From assembly GCA_030612585.1 (NCBI GenBank), contig JAUWNP010000169.1, forward strand, positions 1 to 9,531: a stretch of DNA of 9,531 nt, read 5' to 3'. Numbering within the stretch: the stretch's first letter is position 1; every line of letters begins with the position of its first letter. Of this stretch, positions 6,384 through 9,531 are shown in pieces. Origin of the DNA: Anaerolineae bacterium. GTDB lineage: Bacteria; Chloroflexota; Anaerolineae; B4-G1. Made by a program: the position numbers and the translations under genes. Under the pieces are notes generated by a model. That model saw only the letters and a list, made by a program, of their open reading frames with translations. It did no database searches and had not been told where the DNA came from.

Positions 6384-6408
6384 CGAAAGATGTGGGTTGT
6401 GGTATGAT
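6380..6408 (+). promoter_or_regulatory. Promoter of tRNA-Asp, overlapping the ltaE stop codon
   Basis: TTGACG (6380-6385) contains the TGA stop of the aldolase gene. After 17 bp follows TATGAT (6403-6408). The start near 6415 is four bases before the tRNA. Confidence 0.88.
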
Positions 6409-6418
6409 TTGGGCCGTT

Positions 6419-6492
6419 GGGGGCGTAGTGTAGTGGTTTAACATGCCGGCCTGTCAAGCCGGAGATCGCGGGTTCGAATCCCGTCGCTCCCG
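6419..6492 (+). tRNA. tRNA-Asp (anticodon GTC)
   Basis: A 74-nt cloverleaf. Acceptor GGGGGCG/CGCTCCC contains one G-T wobble and is followed by discriminator G. The anticodon stem CCGGC/GCCGG encloses loop CTGTCAA, giving anticodon GTC at 6453-6455. The T arm is GCGGG-TTCGAAT-CCCGT. CCA is not encoded. It is transcribed from its own promoter and possibly also by read-through from the upstream operon. Confidence 0.97.
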
Positions 6493-6678
6493 TAAACAAA
6501 TAATTCTGCGCTACTGTACTACAGAGAGACCTGTAGCCTCACGCGCGGAGACTAAACTGGAGAGCCACCCCAATGTGCTTGCCGGCAGACGGGATGGCTC
6601 TTTTGTTTGTCCCCGCTCGTCCACCACCTCTGCCTGAATTGGTTTCCTCCTATATCATTTGCCCGCTTTCCCCGCCTG
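6493..6678 (+). other. tRNA-Asp trailer and spacer
   Basis: No gene seen. It contains a small hairpin CTACAG/CTGTAG (6519-6524 with 6531-6536, six-base loop), then the terminator described separately, then unstructured pyrimidine-rich DNA. A tRNA-linked small RNA ending at the terminator cannot be excluded but is not supported by any recognised family. Confidence 0.5.
6561..6608 (+). terminator. Probable Rho-independent terminator downstream of tRNA-Asp
   Basis: AGAGCCA (6561-6567) pairs with TGGCTCT (6595-6601), and after a C/A mismatch CCC (6569-6571 region) pairs with GGG (6591-6593). The long loop contains a second small palindrome, TGCCGGCA. TTTTGTTT follows. It lies about 70 bases after the tRNA end, and is less compact than the terminator of tRNA-Pro. 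Confidence 0.65.
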
Positions 6679-6687
6679 GAGTATACT
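6659..6687 (+). promoter_or_regulatory. Promoter-like hexamers before the zinc-ribbon remnant
   Basis: TTGCCC (6659-6664) and TATACT (6682-6687) are spaced by exactly 17 bp. They precede a gene fragment without a ribosome binding site, so the match may be chance or a relic. Confidence 0.3.
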
Positions 6688-6834
6688 AAAAGCGACTACT
6701 TGATGCTGTTGCCGGTGTGGGTGGCGTTGTTGCGTACCAAAGACGAGCGCAGCCTGGCGCTGGTGAACGGGCAGACCGGCAAGGTGGTGTTGGGCCTCGT
6801 GTTGCCCGAGACTGACATTGAGCGACACCGGTAG
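6679..6834 (+). pseudogene. C-terminal remnant of a zinc-ribbon / PriA-annotated protein
   Basis: The frame ends in about 50 residues with the pattern YLMLLPVWVALL...ALVNGQTGKVV before a TAG at 6832. This matches, as I recall, the C-terminal segment of bacterial TFIIB-type zinc-ribbon proteins, often annotated as primosomal PriA-like, which carry 'LPVWLL...NGQTGKxxG'. The zinc-ribbon cysteines that should precede it are absent. Upstream codons (6607-6678) show no homology. A start at ATG 6703 would give a 43-residue peptide but has no Shine-Dalgarno sequence. I regard it as a dead fragment whose N-terminal part has been deleted. Alternative: an unrelated short ORF with a chance NGQTGK motif. 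Confidence 0.55.
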
Positions 6835-6874
6835 GGATGAACTTTTTGAGATGCAGGAGGCGCGCGATGTGCGG

Positions 6875-6903
6875 TTTGTCTCCCTCCGATAAACGACTAT
6901 AAT
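6875..6903 (+). promoter_or_regulatory. Possible promoter of the hsdR remnant and HisKA-like gene
   Basis: A perfect TATAAT lies at 6898-6903. The -35 region is weak (TTTGTC at 6875-6880 with a 17-bp spacer, or TTGTCT with 16). A start near 6909 leaves a ~29-base leader before the ATG at 6938. Confidence 0.55.
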
Positions 6904-6937
6904 CTGCATTACTGGGCTAGCATAAAGGAAGAGCACG

Positions 6938-7093
6938 ATGAAGCCCGAGGAGAAAGCCCGACAACAGATTGACGACCAACTCCAGGCCGCTGGCTGGACC
7001 GTCCAGAGCTGCGACGCGGCCAACCTGGACGCGGCCCGCGGCGTCGCCGTGGAGGATTTGGGGATGTGGAGGAGTGAGAATAGGAGGAGGTGA
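6938..7093 (+). pseudogene. hsdR: N-terminal remnant of type I restriction subunit R (HsdR)
   Basis: A 51-codon frame begins with ATG after an AAGGA ribosome binding site. Residues 1-39 (MKPEEKARQQID, LQAAGW, NLDAARGVAV) closely resemble the conserved beginning of HsdR, the translocase/nuclease subunit of type I restriction enzymes, which starts with EEKARQQID...LxxAGW and continues with GVAVREFPL. After residue 39 the homology breaks and the frame reads a short arginine-rich tail to TGA. Full HsdR is roughly 800-1000 residues, so over 95 percent is missing and no hsdM or hsdS is present. The fragment keeps its expression signals, and its last codons contain the GGAGGAGG ribosome binding site of the next gene, four bases away. 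It now works at most as a leader cistron. Confidence 0.8.
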
Positions 7094-7097
7094 CAAG

Positions 7098-8003
7098 ATG
7101 GGGGACAAAGAAAAGACCAAAGAGCAACTCATCAATGACCTGGCAATCCTGCGGGAGTCGCTGCGCCAGTGCACGGCCGACCTCCGGGCGCGCAACCAGG
7201 ACCTGGACGACGTGGCCCGCTACGTGGTCAGCGAATTCAAGAGCCCGCTGGGAGTGATTATCGGCTTTGCCGAGTTACTGGAGGAGGATTACGCGTCGCT
7301 GTCAGATGAGGAGTTATGTCACTGTGTTCATACGATCAAGCAGAGCGGGCGCAGGCTGGGCAAGATGCTTAACGCACTGCTGGTCCTGGCCAACTCGCGC
7401 CGGCTGTTTGACAACGTCTGGTATGCTGCATATCTGACGGCGATGGGAGAAACGTCGCTATCCCAATGGGTTCACGAAGAGGGAGAGGACGTCCAGGAAG
7501 CCTACCGCTTCACTTGCCTGCCTGGCTCTGCTGCGCCGCTGGTTATCCGCATCTGGGCGACTGGGGGCGCTTCCCCGCTCTGCCGGGCCATTGCCAAACT
7601 GGGCGGTGGCGGGGAAGGATATGAGGATGAAATCGGCCATACTTTGCAGGAAACGCAGTGGACACTGGCAGTGGAGGAATGGGATGGCCTTCTGACTGCC
7701 GTTGAGGGGAGCAAGTTCTGGTCTGACTCTTCTTCGTTGGAACGGTTGGGCTGGTTAAGAATGGTGGGAGCCAGCAGCGAGGAGTGGATATTCGAGGGCT
7801 GGCGCAAGGGTCAGCACAAAGTCCGCACGGTCTGCAGCCCTGACGAAGAGAAAGCGTTTGCTGTGCATGCGCTCGGCAGATCGTTTGTCAAGTCTCTGCC
7901 AGGTTGGTTTGCTCTGGAGATGGCGCGGGCGTGGATAGCAGATTTCAAGCCCGAGGCTCATCCTCGCGTCGGAGATAAGATAAGTCTGGGCTCTCTACTT
8001 TGA
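7098..8003 (+). CDS. Chimeric protein: His-less HisKA-like domain plus uncharacterised C-terminal domain
   Basis: A 301-residue soluble protein. Residues 5-40 form a charged coiled coil. Residues ~36-98 match a HisKA dimerisation domain of the VAHDLKSPL type (here VVSEFKSPLGVIIGFAELL), but the phosphoacceptor histidine is replaced by S45, so it cannot autophosphorylate in the usual way. The expected HATPase domain is absent: no N-box, DxGxG or GxGxG. From about residue 103 a different module begins. It contains WYAAYLTAMGE, EAYRFTCLPG, EEWDGLL...GSKFW and EEWIFEGWRKGQHKV. I recognise this as an uncharacterised domain seen in hypothetical proteins of Planctomycetes and related bacteria, from memory only. 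The start is ATG 7098 with GGAGGAGG 7 bases upstream. The natural C-terminus may be lost: the stop TGA shares its last base with the left inverted repeat of the following IS. The functional role is unknown; it could act as an inert dimeric scaffold or simply be a recombination product. Confidence 0.8.
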   Translation: MGDKEKTKEQLINDLAILRESLRQCTADLRARNQDLDDVARYVVSEFKSPLGVIIGFAELLEEDYASLSDEELCHCVHTIKQSGRRLGKMLNALLVLANSRRLFDNVWYAAYLTAMGETSLSQWVHEEGEDVQEAYRFTCLPGSAAPLVIRIWATGGASPLCRAIAKLGGGGEGYEDEIGHTLQETQWTLAVEEWDGLLTAVEGSKFWSDSSSLERLGWLRMVGASSEEWIFEGWRKGQHKVRTVCSPDEEKAFAVHALGRSFVKSLPGWFALEMARAWIADFKPEAHPRVGDKISLGSLL

Positions 8004-8021
8004 ACTTTAGTTTCCGGTAAA
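8003..8021 (+). repeat. Left terminal inverted repeat of the IS
   Basis: The 19-bp sequence AACTTTAGTTTCCGGTAAA is the exact reverse complement of 9513-9531. Its first base is the final A of the preceding gene's TGA stop. Confidence 0.93.
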
Positions 8022-8090
8022 TCAGGAGTAAACATTTGGCGAAATTGTGGCAAAATAGGGGCACACCCAAGTTGCCAGGAGGTAAGCCGA

Positions 8091-9407
8091 ATGTCACTCT
8101 CATCTACAGCAATATCGTACATCATGGAAGCCCTTTGTGCAATCACGGAGGGGCTGCCCATCGGAACCAATCTAGGACTTTTACATCTTTTCTGGATGCA
8201 GATCAGCGGTTCCTTGTTGCCCAGTCGTGGAGCGCTTTTCCCTGCACTACAGACCATGGGTCTGGAACCAGCAGCGACGCGTCGTGCCTGGGCAGCCTTC
8301 CGTTACGGATCCTGGCAGATCGACGAGCTACTCGCTACCTGGGAAGACTATGTCATAGAACAAGGGCAGTGGCAGGAACATCTACACGACGGTTATCGTG
8401 CAAAGGCCGTCGATCTCACAGCCTACTGGCGCCCGACCTTGCGCCGGTTGAAGACTAAGCACTACTACCCATTTGCGAGCAAGGCGCTTCCCGCCGTCGT
8501 ACTTGGCATCATCGCCCGCGTGGGAAGTGTCAACGGACAGAGAGTGGCAATCATCACAGACCTGGTGCGCTCTGATCCCGATAATCCCGCTGAAAGTTCT
8601 TTGCAGGCTCGCGTAGTACAGCAGACGGCAAAAACATTGGGCGAGGACGAGATACCGGTGTTCGACGCAGGATTCAAGGTCCGCGAGTTACAAACAGCAG
8701 ACTTTGAGCGCTACCTCGTGCGGTTGGCGGTGAACTTTACCGCTCGTCGGAACGTCCTGTTGCCTTACAAGAGCAAAGGTTGTCGACCCAAGTATGGTAA
8801 ACTGGTGCGTCCACTGGCTCGCAAGGGGAGAAAGGGAAACCTCATCCCCGCAACGCCTCCCGATCGGGTAGAAACCTGGACGAGAATCGGCATCGAGTTC
8901 CGGGCCGAGTTCTGGGACAATTTGGTGTTACCCGATGTCAAAGTGCATCCTGACAATCCAACTTTCACCGTGGTAGCAATCTACGACCCCCGCTTTTTCC
9001 AACCGTGGCTCTTGGCTTGTCCGCTGCAACTCAGCGGCAAATCGCTCCGCGGATTGTATCGGGATCGTTGGCCCGTCGAACAGGTTCCATTGGCCGGCAA
9101 ACAGATGCTAGGTGGTGCACGCCAATTCGTGTTCGCGCCTGAGAGTTGCCAACGGTTACCAGAACTGAACCTGTTGTCAGGCGCAATCGTGACCTACCTG
9201 GCCGCTGCGTTGCCCGCGGTTCCGACCGGATTCTGGGACCGCAATCCCAAGCCCACGCCTGGACGGCTGCGCCGGTTGCTGGCGCGGGTGCATTTTCCAA
9301 AGTTGTACCCGTTTCCGGGGCGACTTCGAAAAAAGGACTCTGTCTGTGACCATTTGCCCAAGGGTATTTTGGGTCATCGACGTACTAGACAGCCTGCCAG
9401 CACCTAA
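8091..9407 (+). CDS. DDE transposase of the IS (IS4-superfamily type)
   Basis: A 438-residue transposase that would cut the IS ends and insert them at a new site. Likely catalytic triad: D108 (AVDLTAYWRP), D192 (VFDAGF) and E330 in the YRDRWPVEQ motif (322-331), followed by K337 in AGKQML. The last is the Y-R-E-K signature of IS4-like DDE enzymes. The region 211-300 is a beta-strand-rich insertion between the second Asp and the Glu, typical of this superfamily. The N-terminus (residues 1-100) is helical and probably binds the inverted repeats. The gene fills most of the element, starts at ATG with AGGAGG 8 bases upstream, and ends ~105 bases before the right repeat. A GTTGAG/CTCAAC hairpin enclosing a T-run lies at 9416-9446. 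The exact family (IS4, IS701 or unclassified) cannot be fixed from sequence alone. The reading frame is intact. Confidence 0.9.
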   Translation: MSLSSTAISYIMEALCAITEGLPIGTNLGLLHLFWMQISGSLLPSRGALFPALQTMGLEPAATRRAWAAFRYGSWQIDELLATWEDYVIEQGQWQEHLHDGYRAKAVDLTAYWRPTLRRLKTKHYYPFASKALPAVVLGIIARVGSVNGQRVAIITDLVRSDPDNPAESSLQARVVQQTAKTLGEDEIPVFDAGFKVRELQTADFERYLVRLAVNFTARRNVLLPYKSKGCRPKYGKLVRPLARKGRKGNLIPATPPDRVETWTRIGIEFRAEFWDNLVLPDVKVHPDNPTFTVVAIYDPRFFQPWLLACPLQLSGKSLRGLYRDRWPVEQVPLAGKQMLGGARQFVFAPESCQRLPELNLLSGAIVTYLAAALPAVPTGFWDRNPKPTPGRLRRLLARVHFPKLYPFPGRLRKKDSVCDHLPKGILGHRRTRQPAST

Positions 9408-9512
9408 AACCGCTGGTTGAGGCCAATTTCCGGCTTTTTTCTCAACTCGGAAGCCTTTTTCATTGCTTTTGGAATTCCCGGCTGTACGCTACTGCCCACC
9501 AGCGACGGACGG
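9408..9512. other. Non-coding 3' end of the IS
   Basis: Between the transposase stop and the right repeat lie 105 bases without an ORF. GTTGAG (9416-9421) and CTCAAC (9441-9446) form a 6-bp stem around a T6 tract at 9435-9440. This is a weak candidate terminator or protection against read-through. Confidence 0.4.
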
Positions 9513-9531
9513 TTTACCGGAAACTAAAGTT
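9513..9531 (-). repeat. Right terminal inverted repeat of the IS
   Basis: Perfect 19-bp reverse complement of the left repeat. It ends at the last base of the window, which may mean the sequence assembly stopped at the edge of a multi-copy element. Confidence 0.92.

Larger units (their letters stand above)
8003..9531 (+). mobile_element. Insertion sequence with perfect 19-bp terminal inverted repeats
   Basis: AACTTTAGTTTCCGGTAAA at 8003-8021 is repeated exactly in inverted orientation at 9513-9531, the last base of the window. The element is about 1.53 kb and has a single transposase gene. The right outer flank is outside the window, so a target duplication cannot be checked and the repeats might extend a little beyond the 19 bp. 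The transposase frame is complete, suggesting a recent or active insertion. The left end coincides with the stop codon of the upstream gene. Confidence 0.93.

Noticed and set aside
6938..8003. Type I restriction-modification locus
   Set aside because: Only the first ~39 residues of HsdR remain; no helicase motifs, methylase or specificity subunit is present.

Overview
This is a 9.5 kb bacterial segment of moderately high GC. It looks chromosomal at its core: three tRNA genes and a compact five-cistron run. Mobile or decaying DNA lies at both ends. The GAF sensor kinase, the receiver-CpaE fusion, the short degenerate sensor-like protein and the IS type all remind me of Chloroflexota (Anaerolineae-like). 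That placement is a family-level impression, not a search result. The three tRNAs lack an encoded CCA. Each has its own near-consensus -35/-10 promoter.

Layout: 1-409 holds no gene I can support. 410-877 (minus) is the C-terminal part of a DD35E integrase-type transposase, cut off almost exactly at the 3' end of tRNA-Gly(CCC) (878-949, minus). Upstream of that tRNA, on the same strand, is a single-domain cyclic-nucleotide-binding protein (995-1516). A repeat-rich intergenic region separates it from tRNA-Pro(GGG) (1724-1798, plus), which ends in a textbook terminator.

1888-6383 is the core operon: a receiver + CpaE/TadZ-like ATPase fusion, a broken endonuclease V gene, a CobB-type sirtuin, a GAF-domain histidine kinase and a low-specificity threonine aldolase. 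Gene spacing is tight, with ribosome binding sites in or just after the preceding gene, so co-expression is likely. The plausible signalling unit is the GAF kinase (H185) passing phosphate to the receiver of the CpaE-like protein (D53). The sirtuin and aldolase are metabolic or protein-modification neighbours with no obvious mechanistic link. The tRNA-Asp promoter overlaps the aldolase stop codon.

6493-8003 is a patchwork: a likely terminator, a C-terminal remnant of a zinc-ribbon/PriA-like protein, a 51-codon remnant of a type I restriction HsdR N-terminus, and a chimeric protein. The chimera joins a HisKA-like domain lacking the phosphoacceptor histidine to an uncharacterised domain. 8003-9531 is an apparently intact IS with perfect 19-bp terminal inverted repeats and a 438-aa DDE transposase. 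Its left end overlaps the chimera's stop codon and its right end coincides with the window end.

I see no CRISPR array, riboswitch or complete defence system. The most unusual items are the histidine-less HisKA chimera, the orphan receiver-CpaE fusion beside a GAF kinase and sirtuin, and the decamer repeats that replace the end of the endonuclease V gene.
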